From assembly GCA_947460795.1 (NCBI GenBank), contig CANHJA010000027.1, positions 1 through 14,925 on the forward strand: a stretch of DNA of 14,925 nt, read 5' to 3'. The stretch comes from Bacteroidota bacterium (GTDB lineage Bacteria; Bacteroidota; Bacteroidia; Chitinophagales; Chitinophagaceae). This document shows, in pieces, positions 1 through 8,708 of this stretch. Each line of letters begins with the position of its first letter. Within the stretch, counting starts at the first letter, position 1. The translations under genes and the position numbers were made by a program. The notes under the pieces were generated by a model. The model searched no databases. It had not been told where the DNA came from and saw only the letters and a program-made list of their open reading frames with translations.

Positions 1-1384
1 AAAAATCGGGTAAAATACCTACATCCACTTTTAGTTTTTGAATTTCAGGTAAAATATCAAACGTTTCATTAAACGATAATTTTGTTTGGCTATTTATTTC
101 TTTTATTGAATTAAAAATATAATTAGAAACCTCTAAAATGCTATTGTGAGAAACTACAGTAGGCTTGTCATTGGTGGTTAAATAATCTATTCCACAACCC
201 GTACTGAAATTTAAAACTGGAATATTTTTTGTATAAAAAGAAGTATAATCCGAAAATCCATATCCAGAGGAATCAATATTTAATTTCAAATTGGATGTAT
301 TTGCTTGATTTAAAAAAGGCAACCAAGATGCCGACGTATTTACTCCACTAATATATAAGTTTCTATTTTTAGGACTTACTCCACCAATCATGTCAATATT
401 CAACATACAATTAAATGAATTCAGTGATGTGTCATTTTGGTTTACAAATGTTTTAGAGCCGAGTAAATTTTGTTCTTTTCCAGAAAATGCTACAAAAAGA
501 TAATTGTATTTTGAAAATTCAGCTTTCTTCAATTCAGAAGCTAGAAACAATAAACTGGCAACGCCACTAACGCTGTTTGCACCTGGATATTTTCCTCCAA
601 TATTCCCTATATGATCATAATGAGCGCCAATTACAATCGTAAACTCTGCATTATTATCGAGGTAACCCATTGCGTTTTTTCCATCAGATTTAGCTTGTTC
701 ATACCCTATTTTAGAATCGAATTCTATCCAATCTTTTTTCAAATTAGGTTTGATAAAATGATTATACGCATTGTAAGTAATGAAAGCAACAGGAATATTA
801 ATAGGATTAAATTTCCCTAAATTAGTTGGAGATAAATCAATCATTGCATCTATGTCATTTAAAAAAATAACACCTGTCGCTTTTTGCAAAACAGCCTGCT
901 TAGCAAATTCATACATTGATTTTTGCGGATTGATATTTTCAAATGTTTTCATAGCTTTCAGAGAAACCAACCAAACATTTCCTTGCTCATATACTTCTGG
1001 ATAGGCGAAACCACTCATGGAATTGCCTAAACCATACTCCATAAAAAGCACTTCCGAATTTAAAATTAAATTTTTATCAAATAATTTGAAGTAGGCATTT
1101 TTAATCAATTGGGTCCTGCTTATTGAAGAAAATGCCGATTGATATTTTTCTTTATATGGGCTTAAACCAATCTGTTTAAATCGAGATTCTATGTAATTTG
1201 CTGCTAATTGTTCGCCATCGCTTCCAGTTAATCGGCCTTCCATATTTTCACCACACAACGTGTCAATGTCTTTTTTTATAGTAGCTAAAACCGATTTCTC
1301 CCATTTATCACTGCCTTTTTTTGCTGCCACAAAAACGGGTAATAAAATGGCAATAATCAATAAACGAATATTTCTTTTAATCAT
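1..1384 (-). CDS. Exported M28-family zinc peptidase homologue, probably inactive (3' end outside window)
   Basis: About 461 residues are visible, running off the left edge. The N terminus is a signal peptide (hydrophobic residues 6-20, then VAAKKG). A prodomain-like stretch with MEGRLTGSDGEQ follows, then a PA-like insert around residues 125-180, then the M28 catalytic domain. The frame is open throughout. The fold motifs are recognisable: GAHYD (His255), PGANSVSG (268-274), FSGKEQNLLGS (301-311), NIDMIG (Asp331) and DYLTTND (400-406). Active M28 enzymes have GA(D/N)DN(A/G)SG with a zinc-bridging Asp, an EE pair, and a His before the final TxxD. Here the bridging Asp is absent and the motif is one residue shorter, the catalytic Glu is Lys303, and the last zinc His is Leu402. 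The C-terminal residues visible (LKVDVGILPDF) resemble the start of a PDZ-like domain. I infer a pseudopeptidase, perhaps a binding protein. The start at 1384 follows AGAAGA and a TATATTTG box. Confidence 0.85.
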   Translation of the reverse strand, partial: MIKRNIRLLIIAILLPVFVAAKKGSDKWEKSVLATIKKDIDTLCGENMEGRLTGSDGEQLAANYIESRFKQIGLSPYKEKYQSAFSSISRTQLIKNAYFKLFDKNLILNSEVLFMEYGLGNSMSGFAYPEVYEQGNVWLVSLKAMKTFENINPQKSMYEFAKQAVLQKATGVIFLNDIDAMIDLSPTNLGKFNPINIPVAFITYNAYNHFIKPNLKKDWIEFDSKIGYEQAKSDGKNAMGYLDNNAEFTIVIGAHYDHIGNIGGKYPGANSVSGVASLLFLASELKKAEFSKYNYLFVAFSGKEQNLLGSKTFVNQNDTSLNSFNCMLNIDMIGGVSPKNRNLYISGVNTSASWLPFLNQANTSNLKLNIDSSGYGFSDYTSFYTKNIPVLNFSTGCGIDYLTTNDKPTVVSHNSILEVSNYIFNSIKEINSQTKLSFNETFDILPEIQKLKVDVGILPDF

Positions 1385-1417
1385 TCTTCTAATCTGATAA
1401 ACAATACTTGGAATCCA

Positions 1418-1425
1418 CAAATATA
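1418..1425 (-). promoter_or_regulatory. Putative Bacteroidota -7 box for the M28 gene
   Basis: TATATTTG read on the minus strand, 33 bases upstream of the M28 start codon, matches the TAnnTTTG consensus. No good -33 TTTG is seen at the expected distance, so this is a partial match. Confidence 0.45.
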
Positions 1426-1477
1426 ATAGACGCCAACTACTTCCTAACGAAAATTAGAAATAAATAAGCAGATGTTT

Positions 1478-1485
1478 TACTTTTG
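1478..1485 (+). promoter_or_regulatory. Putative -7 box for gcvT
   Basis: TACTTTTG matches TAnnTTTG and lies 16 bases before the gcvT ATG at 1502. It would place the transcript start near 1491, leaving a very short leader. It also argues against the upstream in-frame ATG at 1472, which would lie before the transcript start. The -33 element is weak. Confidence 0.45.
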
Positions 1486-1501
1486 TGAAAATTTTAAGAA
1501 A

Positions 1502-2590
1502 ATGAAGAATACCCCTTTTACTTCTATTCACCAAGCACTGGGTGCTAAAATGGCTGAATTTGCTGGATATAATATGCCAATTTCATATACTGGTATCAAT
1601 GATGAACATGCTGCGGTTAGAAACAGTATTGGTATTTTTGATGTGAGCCACATGGGTGAGTTTATTTTAAAAGGAGAGCATGCACTTGATTTAATTCAAC
1701 GAATTACAAGCAATGATGCATCTAAACTTAGCAATGGAAAAGCACAATATTCATGTTTCCCTAATAATGAAGGAGGAATTGTGGATGATTTGTTGGTGTA
1801 TTGTGTTGAAGAAAATAAAGTTTACATGTTGGTTGTAAACGCCTCTAACATTGATAAAGATTGGAATTGGATTATGAAACACAACACAAATAATGTGGAA
1901 ATGCACAATGTTTCAGACAAAACAGCTTTATTAGCAGTACAAGGTCCTAATGCCGTGAAAGCAATGCAAAAATTAACGGATATGGATTTGATTAATTTAA
2001 AATATTACACATTTGTGAAAGGAACTTTTGCAGGTGTTGAAAATGTTTTAATTAGTGCAACTGGCTATACAGGAGCCGGTGGAGTAGAAATTTATTTTGA
2101 AGATCATGGAAATTGCGAAGAAGTTTGGAATAAAATTATGGAAGCAGGCGCAGAGTTTAATATCAAACCAACAGGTTTAGCTTGTAGAGATACGCTTCGC
2201 TTAGAAATGGGATTTTGCCTTTATGGAAATGATATAGATGATACTACAAGTCCTATGGAAGCTGGTTTAGGATGGATTACAAAGTTTACCAAAGACTTTA
2301 CAAACAGAGCTCATATTGAAGCACAAAAAACAAATGGTTTGGAGCGTAAATTAGTGGGCTTCGAAATGATTGACAGAGGAATTCCTCGTCATCATTATCA
2401 TTTGAAAACAGCTGACGGAAAAGATTTAGGATATGTGACCAGTGGAACACAAAGTCCTAGTTTGAATAAAGCAATTGGTATGGGTTACGTTCAATCATCT
2501 CATGCAGCTATCGGTTCAGAAATTTATGTAGAAGTAAGAGATAAATTATTAAAAGCAGTTGTAGTAAAATTGCCCTTTTATCAAGGATAA
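1502..2590 (+). CDS. gcvT: Aminomethyltransferase (glycine cleavage system T protein)
   Basis: GcvT takes the aminomethyl group from lipoyl-H protein, releases ammonia and passes the one-carbon unit to tetrahydrofolate; it is cytoplasmic and part of the glycine cleavage system. The protein is 362 residues, the usual family length (E. coli about 364). Visible motifs are RNSIGIFDVSHMGE (40-53), GGIVDDLLVY with the conserved catalytic Asp region (91-100), TGYTGAGGVEIYFE near 200, and GYVTSGTQSPSLNKAIGMGYV near the C terminus. An in-frame ATG at 1472 would add ten residues, but family alignment starts at MKNTPFTSIH and a promoter-like box lies between the two starts, so 1502 is preferred. The other glycine cleavage genes (gcvH, gcvP) are not in the window. 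An intrinsic terminator follows, so it is probably transcribed alone. Confidence 0.97.
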   Translation: MKNTPFTSIHQALGAKMAEFAGYNMPISYTGINDEHAAVRNSIGIFDVSHMGEFILKGEHALDLIQRITSNDASKLSNGKAQYSCFPNNEGGIVDDLLVYCVEENKVYMLVVNASNIDKDWNWIMKHNTNNVEMHNVSDKTALLAVQGPNAVKAMQKLTDMDLINLKYYTFVKGTFAGVENVLISATGYTGAGGVEIYFEDHGNCEEVWNKIMEAGAEFNIKPTGLACRDTLRLEMGFCLYGNDIDDTTSPMEAGLGWITKFTKDFTNRAHIEAQKTNGLERKLVGFEMIDRGIPRHHYHLKTADGKDLGYVTSGTQSPSLNKAIGMGYVQSSHAAIGSEIYVEVRDKLLKAVVVKLPFYQG

Positions 2591-2610
2591 AAAATAATTC
2601 ATAAATACAA

Positions 2611-2638
2611 AAACTGACTTGAAAGAGTCGGTTTTTTT
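2611..2638 (+). terminator. Intrinsic terminator after gcvT
   Basis: A nine-pair stem (AAACTGACT with AGTCGGTTT, one G-T wobble) encloses the six-base loop TGAAAG and runs directly into a tract of T residues. It sits 21 bases after the gcvT stop. Confidence 0.85.
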
Positions 2639-2667
2639 GTAAAATTTTTGTTTGAAAATAGTATGAA

Positions 2668-3468
2668 TTGAGAAACCTATTTTATATACCCTATTTTATT
2701 TATTTAGTATTGCTCTTTATATTGTTAATACTATTTGCATTTCCGTTTGCATTGTTATTGTCATTAATGCCTAAAAAATGGAGGGATTGGGGTATGTTTT
2801 TTATTTTAAAATTCATAAGCAATGCTTGGTTTATATTCGGTGGCATGTGGCCTAAAAATTATCATAGAAGTAAAATTGATTTTTCTAAAAGCTATATAAT
2901 CACTCCCAATCATCAATCTTTTATAGATGCCGCTATTATTTATACAAGCATTCCTCAACTTTTTAAATCATTAGGAAAAAAAGAAATTGAAAAAACACCC
3001 ATTTATGGAATTATTTATAAAATGGTGGTAATAACTGTAGACAGAACGTCGATTGCTGCAAAGGCAAATAGTTTCAGACGAATGAAAAAAGAAATGGATG
3101 AAGGGTTGTCTATTGTACTATTTCCTGAAGGAACTTTTGCCAATAAACCACAAAATGAATTGATGCCATTTGAAAATGGAAGCTTTGCATTAGCGCATAT
3201 GCAACAAGTTGATATTTTGCCTGTATTATTTTTAAATACAGTGAATAGAATGCATCCCTCGAAATTATATTTAGTGACACCCGGTTGGAATAAAGCTGTT
3301 TTTTTACCACCCATTTCAACAACTGAAATGGAGAAAACAGATTTAGATTTACTGAAAAATTATTGTCAACAATACATGCAAGTTTGCCTTGATTTTTGTC
3401 GTAAAAATAATCCAACACTGGTTTGGGATTTTGCTGTAACTTGGCTTCAAAATAATCAATTAAAATAA
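2668..3468 (+). CDS. PlsC-type lysophospholipid (1-acylglycerol-3-phosphate) acyltransferase
   Basis: A 266-residue member of the PlsC/LPLAT family, which adds a fatty acyl chain to the sn-2 position of lysophosphatidate at the inner membrane during phospholipid synthesis. A hydrophobic anchor spans residues 9-34. The HX4D catalytic motif is NHQSFID (His82, Asp87), and the glycerol-phosphate-binding FPEGT motif is at 152-156. A TAG stop lies three codons upstream, and the first candidate start is TTG at 2668; the next Met is residue 34 and would delete the membrane anchor. The TTG overlaps the stop of a two-codon ATG-AAT-TGA reading frame. Its stop codon overlaps the start of the truncated priA (TAATG), so the two are co-transcribed. 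Other LPLAT substrates are possible. Confidence 0.88.
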   Translation: MRNLFYIPYFIYLVLLFILLILFAFPFALLLSLMPKKWRDWGMFFILKFISNAWFIFGGMWPKNYHRSKIDFSKSYIITPNHQSFIDAAIIYTSIPQLFKSLGKKEIEKTPIYGIIYKMVVITVDRTSIAAKANSFRRMKKEMDEGLSIVLFPEGTFANKPQNELMPFENGSFALAHMQQVDILPVLFLNTVNRMHPSKLYLVTPGWNKAVFLPPISTTEMEKTDLDLLKNYCQQYMQVCLDFCRKNNPTLVWDFAVTWLQNNQLK

Positions 3469-3911
3469 TGCTTTTTGCAGATGTGATATTGCCCTTAGCT
3501 GTTGAACGAAATTATACGTTTGGAGTGCCTGTGCATATGCAAGACAAAATAAAAACTGGCTGTCGAGTAGAGGTACAATTTGGTAAGCGAAAAGTGTACA
3601 GCGGAATTGTAAAAAAATTACATTCAATCAAACCAGCTGTTTATGAAGTAAAACCTATTCGAACATTGCTTGATGAAGAGCCAATAGCTACTGAGCAACA
3701 ATTAAAATTATGGGAATGGATGGCATCCTATTATGCATGCACCGAAGGGGAAGTAATGAACGCAGCTTTGCCATCACATTTAAAACTAGTCAGTGAAACG
3801 TATGTGGTTCTTAATCCTGATATTGATATCAATGCATTAGATGTGAGTGATGATGAATATTTAGTTTTACAAGCCTTAGAAATTAGACAGCAACAAAAAG
3901 AGGAGGAATAA
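3468..3911 (+). pseudogene. priA: Truncated PriA: N-terminal DNA-binding domain only
   Basis: The 147 residues match the start of primosomal protein N' (PriA), the superfamily 2 helicase that reloads the replisome at stalled forks. Residues 1 to about 105 form the 3' DNA-binding domain, with FADVILPLAVERNYTFGVP at the N terminus and a GCRVEVQFGKRKVYSGIV strand pair. The match continues into the linker (LNPDIDINALDVSDDEYLVLQALEIRQQ) and then ends in QKEEE and a stop. Full PriA is around 800 residues; the winged-helix, helicase and zinc-binding parts are missing. Only 49 bases separate the stop from the 3' end of polA, so the rest has been deleted or moved, not just frameshifted. The call as PriA is firm; whether the fragment still works, or the helicase lies elsewhere in the genome, is unknown. 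Confidence 0.85.
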
Positions 3912-3960
3912 TTTAATTGCCCATTTTAATCTGTACTTAATTTATAATACGCTGTCCAAA

Positions 3961-6807
3961 CTAGTGTGCTACTAACCAATTTTCACCGATACCCACTTCT
4001 GCAACTATCGGGACATTATTTGGAAGTACCATAGCACTTTGCATACAACTTAAAATTAATTCTTTCATATCATCAACTTCTTCTTTTAGCACATCAAATA
4101 CCAATTCATCGTGCACTTGAAGAACCATTTTACTTTTTAAATTTGAGGCATTCAATTTCTTCTGAATTGAAATCATAGCCAATTTTATCATGTCGGCAGC
4201 ACTACCTTGAATAGGGCTGTTAATGGCATTTCGTTCTGCAAATGCTCTTACTGTAAAGTTTTGAGAATTTATATCTCTCAACCAACGTTTACGCCCCATC
4301 AGGGTTTGCACAAATCCATGTTCTCGAGCAAAATTGATGGTTTCATCCATGTATTTTTGTATGCCAGAAAATTCTTTTTTATAATTGTCAATAATCTCTT
4401 TAGCTTCTGTTCTACTAATCGATAAATTTTCGGCTAAGCCAAATGCACCTTGACCATAAATAATTCCAAAATTCACACTTTTTGCTTTGTATCGTTGTTC
4501 TTTCGTTACTTCACTTTCATCAATCCCATATACTTTTGCAGCAGTAGCTGTATGAATGTCTTTGTGTTTTCTAAATGCTTCACACATAGCTTCATCACCA
4601 CTCATGGCAGCCACTACACGCAATTCTATTTGCGAATAATCCGCACTAATTAAAATGTGTTTTTCGTCTCTCGGAATAAATGCTTTTCTAATTTCTCTAC
4701 CTTGTTCTGTACGAATAGGAATGTTTTGTAAATTCGGATTAATACTACTTAAGCGCCCTGTAACTGCAATCGTTTGGCCATAAGTGGTATGAACCCTACT
4801 CGTTTTAGGATTGATTAATTCGGGCAACGTGTCAACATATGTATTTTTTAATTTAGTATATTCTCGAAAGGTTAAAATATCGTCACAAATTTTATGTTCA
4901 TGTGCCAATTTTGCCAACACTTCTTCCCCTGTTGCATATTGCCCTGTTTTTGTTTTTTTTGCTTTTGGGTCCAATAATAATTTTTCAAAAAGCACTTCCC
5001 CTAATTGTTTAGGCGATGCTAAATTAAATCGAACACCAGCTTGTTTGTATACCGACTCCTCAGCATCTTTGGCTAATTTTTCTAAAACCACACTGTAGTT
5101 TTTCAAAAAATCGGTGTCAATTTTTATTCCTTCAAACTCCATTTCTAATAACACTTTTATCAGCGGAGTATCTACTTCATTAAAAACTTTTTCTACTTCT
5201 TTTTCTTTTAGTAAAGTGGCAAATTTTTCTTTTAATTGAAGCGTAATGTCAGCATCTTCACTGGCATATTCTTTTATTTTTTCAATTTCCACATCCCGCA
5301 TCGTTCCTTGTCCTTTTCCTTTTTTTCCTATTAATTCCTCAATAGATACTGGTTTGTATTGTAAATAATGTTCACTCAACAAATCCATACTGCGTTTACC
5401 TTCTGGCTCAAAACAATAATGCGCCAACATAGTATCAAATAATTTCCCTTTGATTTCTATCCCATAATTTTTTAAAACAAGTAAATCAAATTTTATATTC
5501 TGACCTATCCATATAATAGTTTCATTTTCAAACAAACCATTAAATCTACTTAAAATTGAAAGCGTCTCATTTCTATTGCTTGGCAAAGGAATATAATATC
5601 CTTCATGTTCTTTAATAGAAAAACTCATGCCGACTAATTCGCATGTATTGGCATCCAGCCCTGTAGTTTCGGTATCAAAGCAGATTTCGGATTTAGAATT
5701 TAGGTGATCAGTCAATTTTGCAATCAATGCGACTTGCTCATTTGGATCATCAACCAATTGATAAGTATGTTCAACATCATTTATGGTTTTAAAGTTCACA
5801 AAATCTTGTGCAAATAAATCCTGCTGCACTAGATCCGATTTTTGATTGCCTGCTTTTTGCTCAACCTCTTTTCCAAATAAATCGTATTGTTTGTCTTGAG
5901 TACTAGAATTTTCATTTTTTGATTTTTCAACAAAGTCTTGTCCTAAAATACGCTTGCCAATGGTTTTAAATTCTAAATCATTAAATATTTCTGCTAATTC
6001 CTCTTTGTTCCATTCGCTTAACGAAAAATCTTCTTCATGAAATTCGCATGGTACATTTAAAATAATCGTTGCCAATTTTTTACTCATGAGGGCATCTGCT
6101 TTTCCTGCTCGTACTTTTTCACCAATAGCCCCTTTAATTTTATCTGCATTTTCTAAAACACCTTCTAAAGTTCCATATTCTTTTAAAAACTTAACCGCTG
6201 TTTTCTCTCCTACACCTTTTATTCCAGGAATATTATCAACAGCATCTCCCATCATTCCTAAAATATCAATTACTTGATCTACGCGTTCAATATCCCATTT
6301 TGCTAAAATTTCTTTAACTCCTAAAACTTCAGCTTTACTAAAACCAGATGCTGGCTTATACATAAATACTTTCTCATTTACCAGTTGCCCATAATCTTTA
6401 TCGGGTGTCACCATATATACATCGTAACCAGCTTTAGAAGCTTGCACACTCAATGTGCCTATAATATCATCTGCTTCGTAACCTGGCACTTCAATAATTG
6501 GGATATTAAATGCTTTCAGCATTCTTTTAATATCAGGTACGGCTGTTAAAATATCTTCAGGTGTCTCTTGTCGGTTTGCTTTGTATGCGGCAAAATCATC
6601 ATGGCGTTCTGTTTTATCTTTTGTATCAAAACATACCGCTAAATGGGTTGCTTTTTGGTTATTTATTAAATCCATCAATGCATTTAAAAAACCAAATTGA
6701 GCATTGGTATTTTTTCCAGTACTAGTTACCCTTGGGCTTCGAGCTAGAGCATAATAAGCACGAAAAATCAAAGCAAACGCATCCAGTAAAAATAATTTTT
6801 TGTCCAT
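3961..6807 (-). CDS. polA: DNA polymerase I
   Basis: A 948-residue Pol I that removes RNA primers, fills gaps during Okazaki fragment maturation and serves repair. The N-terminal 5'-3' exonuclease has YEADDIIG, TPDKDYGQL and GDAVDNIPGIKGVGEKTA. The 3'-5' proofreading exonuclease has all DEDD motifs: DTETTG (Asp378, Glu380), GQNIKFD and YASEDAD. The polymerase palm has motif A DYSQIELR (Asp723), motif B RYKAKSVNFGIIYG and motif C HDELVFD (Asp900, Glu901). Length is close to E. coli PolA (928). The ATG at 6807 is preferred over the in-frame TTG 18 bases upstream because family proteins begin at MDKKLFLLDA. It is convergent with the priA remnant, with 49 bases between their stops and no clear terminator there, and divergent from carB. 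Confidence 0.97.
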   Translation of the reverse strand: MDKKLFLLDAFALIFRAYYALARSPRVTSTGKNTNAQFGFLNALMDLINNQKATHLAVCFDTKDKTERHDDFAAYKANRQETPEDILTAVPDIKRMLKAFNIPIIEVPGYEADDIIGTLSVQASKAGYDVYMVTPDKDYGQLVNEKVFMYKPASGFSKAEVLGVKEILAKWDIERVDQVIDILGMMGDAVDNIPGIKGVGEKTAVKFLKEYGTLEGVLENADKIKGAIGEKVRAGKADALMSKKLATIILNVPCEFHEEDFSLSEWNKEELAEIFNDLEFKTIGKRILGQDFVEKSKNENSSTQDKQYDLFGKEVEQKAGNQKSDLVQQDLFAQDFVNFKTINDVEHTYQLVDDPNEQVALIAKLTDHLNSKSEICFDTETTGLDANTCELVGMSFSIKEHEGYYIPLPSNRNETLSILSRFNGLFENETIIWIGQNIKFDLLVLKNYGIEIKGKLFDTMLAHYCFEPEGKRSMDLLSEHYLQYKPVSIEELIGKKGKGQGTMRDVEIEKIKEYASEDADITLQLKEKFATLLKEKEVEKVFNEVDTPLIKVLLEMEFEGIKIDTDFLKNYSVVLEKLAKDAEESVYKQAGVRFNLASPKQLGEVLFEKLLLDPKAKKTKTGQYATGEEVLAKLAHEHKICDDILTFREYTKLKNTYVDTLPELINPKTSRVHTTYGQTIAVTGRLSSINPNLQNIPIRTEQGREIRKAFIPRDEKHILISADYSQIELRVVAAMSGDEAMCEAFRKHKDIHTATAAKVYGIDESEVTKEQRYKAKSVNFGIIYGQGAFGLAENLSISRTEAKEIIDNYKKEFSGIQKYMDETINFAREHGFVQTLMGRKRWLRDINSQNFTVRAFAERNAINSPIQGSAADMIKLAMISIQKKLNASNLKSKMVLQVHDELVFDVLKEEVDDMKELILSCMQSAMVLPNNVPIVAEVGIGENWLVAH

Positions 6808-6976
6808 TTTGTGAAAGTAAGACAAAAAAGAGATTGTGACAATTTGAAAGAATAAAAAGCTTGTAACTACCTTTTTAATAACAAATAAAATGAGCTAAGC
6901 CCTGCTATTTTTTGTATTGATTTTATTAAAAATTATTTCTTTTTCCACAATACTTTTTATTCAAAGCGCATTTAAT

Positions 6977-6984
6977 TATATTTG
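6977..6984 (+). promoter_or_regulatory. Putative -7 box for the carB cluster
   Basis: TATATTTG in the 239-base region between polA and carB fits TAnnTTTG. The leader to the ATG at 7047 would be roughly 55 bases and includes the hairpin at 7019-7036. No good -33 box is seen. I found no clear promoter box for polA on the other strand of this region. Confidence 0.45.
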
Positions 6985-7018
6985 CAATTCTACAGCAACA
7001 AGTTCGTCATTATTTCAC

Positions 7019-7036
7019 TCCCGTTATACAACGGGA
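7019..7036 (+). promoter_or_regulatory. Leader hairpin just upstream of carB
   Basis: A perfect seven-pair stem (TCCCGTT with AACGGGA) closes the four-base loop ATAC and ends 10 bases before the carB ATG, followed by an A run. It has no trailing T run on the plus strand and so is not a terminator for carB. It could affect ribosome access or transcript stability; no effector is known. Confidence 0.4.
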
Positions 7037-7046
7037 TAAAAAAAAA

Positions 7047-8708
7047 ATGCCTAAAGACAACTCAATTAAGTCCGTTTTAATTATTGGTTCTGGTCCTATC
7101 ATTATTGGTCAAGCTTGTGAGTTTGATTATAGTGGAACCCAAGCAGCTCGCTCTCTCCGTGAAGAAGGAATTGAAGTAATTCTTATTAATTCTAATCCTG
7201 CAACTATTATGACTGACCCCATGATGGCTGACAGAGTATATCTTTTACCATTGACAGTAGACAGTATTGAACAAATTTTAAAAGAAAATAAAATTGATGC
7301 TGTATTGCCTACAATGGGTGGTCAAACTGCCTTAAATTTGGCTAAAGAAGCAGAAGAATTAGGTATTTGGGAACAATATAATGTTCGTTTAATTGGTGTA
7401 GATATTAAAGCGATTGATAAAGCTGAAGATCGTGAGCAGTTTCGTCAATGGATGATACAATTGGGTGTAAACGTAGCAAAAGCTAAAACCGCGAATTCAT
7501 TTTTAGAAGGAAAAGAATTCGCACAAGAAATGGGTTTTCCGTTAGTAATTCGTCCGTCATTTACGTTGGGTGGAACAGGCGGTGGATTTGTGAACGCACC
7601 AGAGGATTTAGATGAAGCATTAAATAGGGGTTTACAAGCAAGTCCTATTCATGAAGTGTTGGTTGAGCAAGCCGTGTTGGGTTGGAAAGAATTTGAATTG
7701 GAGCTTTTAAGAGATAGTGCTAATAATGTATGCATTATTTGTACAGTTGAAAACTTTGACCCAATGGGGGTTCACACAGGTGATTCAATTACAGTAGCGC
7801 CAGCTATGACGTTGAGTGACACCGCATTTCAATTAATGCGAAATACAGCCATTATGATGATGCGAGATTTAGGAAATTTTGCTGGAGGTTGTAATGTGCA
7901 ATTTGCCATGAATCCTGAAACCGAAGAAATAATTGCAATTGAAATTAATCCGCGTGTGAGTCGCTCTTCGGCATTGGCAAGTAAAGCTACTGGGTATCCA
8001 ATTGCCAAAGTGGCAACTAAATTAGCCATTGGTTATCGTTTAGATGAGTTAAAAAATCAAATTACTGGAAATACATCGGCGTTTTTTGAACCAACTTTAG
8101 ATTATGTAATCGTAAAAATACCTCGATGGAATTTTGATAAATTTAAAGGGGCAAAAGATACTTTGGGTCTTCAAATGAAATCGGTTGGTGAAGTAATGGC
8201 CATTGGAAGAAGCTTTACAGAGGCTGTTCAAAAAGCTTGTCAAAGCCTTGAAAACAATGCAATTGGCTTGGGTTATTATGGCAAAAGCTTAATGAAAACA
8301 GATGATATTTTAGAAAGTTTAAAAACACCTAAATGGGATCGAATATTTAGAATAAAAGATGCATTGATGGCTGGTGTGAGTGTAAATTCTATTTCGAAAG
8401 CGAGTCATGGAATCGACAAATGGTTTTTAAATGAAATAAAAAAGTTGTGTGATATTGAAAAAGAAATAGCGAAATATAAATTAGATACTTTGCCGCATGA
8501 TTTGTTACAAACTGCTAAAACCAATGGTTTTGGTGATGAGCAAATTTGCAGAATAATGAATGATGGTACGGAAGATGCGTTATATGAAAAACGAAAATCA
8601 TTAGGCATTACTCGGGTGTTTAAAATGGTTGATACCTGTGCTGGTGAGTTTGAAGCGGTAACACCTTATTTTTATAGCACGTTTGAGAAGAAAAGTACAA
8701 CAGCATAG
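7047..8708 (+). CDS. carB: Carbamoyl-phosphate synthase large subunit, N-terminal half (carboxyphosphate domain)
   Basis: Its 553 residues cover the first synthetase half of CarB and the oligomerisation region. CarB uses ammonia from CarA, bicarbonate and two ATP to make carbamoyl phosphate for pyrimidines and arginine; this half makes carboxyphosphate. Motifs include GQACEFDYSGTQ (21-32), SNPATIMTDP, GGQTALNL (91-98), IRPSFTLGGTGGGF (168-181), VHTGDSITVAPAMTL (242-256) and EINPRVSRSSALASKATGYPIA (299-320). The alpha-helical region WDRIFRIKDALMAGVSV follows. The match runs to VTPYFYSTFEKK, where intact CarB enters the linker to its second half; here STTA and a TAG stop follow. No frameshift is seen inside. 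It should act together with the protein encoded at 9286-10467. carA is not in the window. Confidence 0.95.
   Translation: MPKDNSIKSVLIIGSGPIIIGQACEFDYSGTQAARSLREEGIEVILINSNPATIMTDPMMADRVYLLPLTVDSIEQILKENKIDAVLPTMGGQTALNLAKEAEELGIWEQYNVRLIGVDIKAIDKAEDREQFRQWMIQLGVNVAKAKTANSFLEGKEFAQEMGFPLVIRPSFTLGGTGGGFVNAPEDLDEALNRGLQASPIHEVLVEQAVLGWKEFELELLRDSANNVCIICTVENFDPMGVHTGDSITVAPAMTLSDTAFQLMRNTAIMMMRDLGNFAGGCNVQFAMNPETEEIIAIEINPRVSRSSALASKATGYPIAKVATKLAIGYRLDELKNQITGNTSAFFEPTLDYVIVKIPRWNFDKFKGAKDTLGLQMKSVGEVMAIGRSFTEAVQKACQSLENNAIGLGYYGKSLMKTDDILESLKTPKWDRIFRIKDALMAGVSVNSISKASHGIDKWFLNEIKKLCDIEKEIAKYKLDTLPHDLLQTAKTNGFGDEQICRIMNDGTEDALYEKRKSLGITRVFKMVDTCAGEFEAVTPYFYSTFEKKSTTA

Noticed and set aside
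611..1004. Two short plus-strand reading frames
   Set aside because: They are antisense to the long, motif-bearing M28 gene and show no recognisable features.
1472..1501. Longer GcvT N terminus starting at 1472
   Set aside because: The extra ten residues are absent from family N termini and overlap a promoter-like box.
3912..3960. Bidirectional terminator or remnant of the PriA helicase between priA and polA
   Set aside because: No stem with a T run is visible, and none of the frames reads like PriA.
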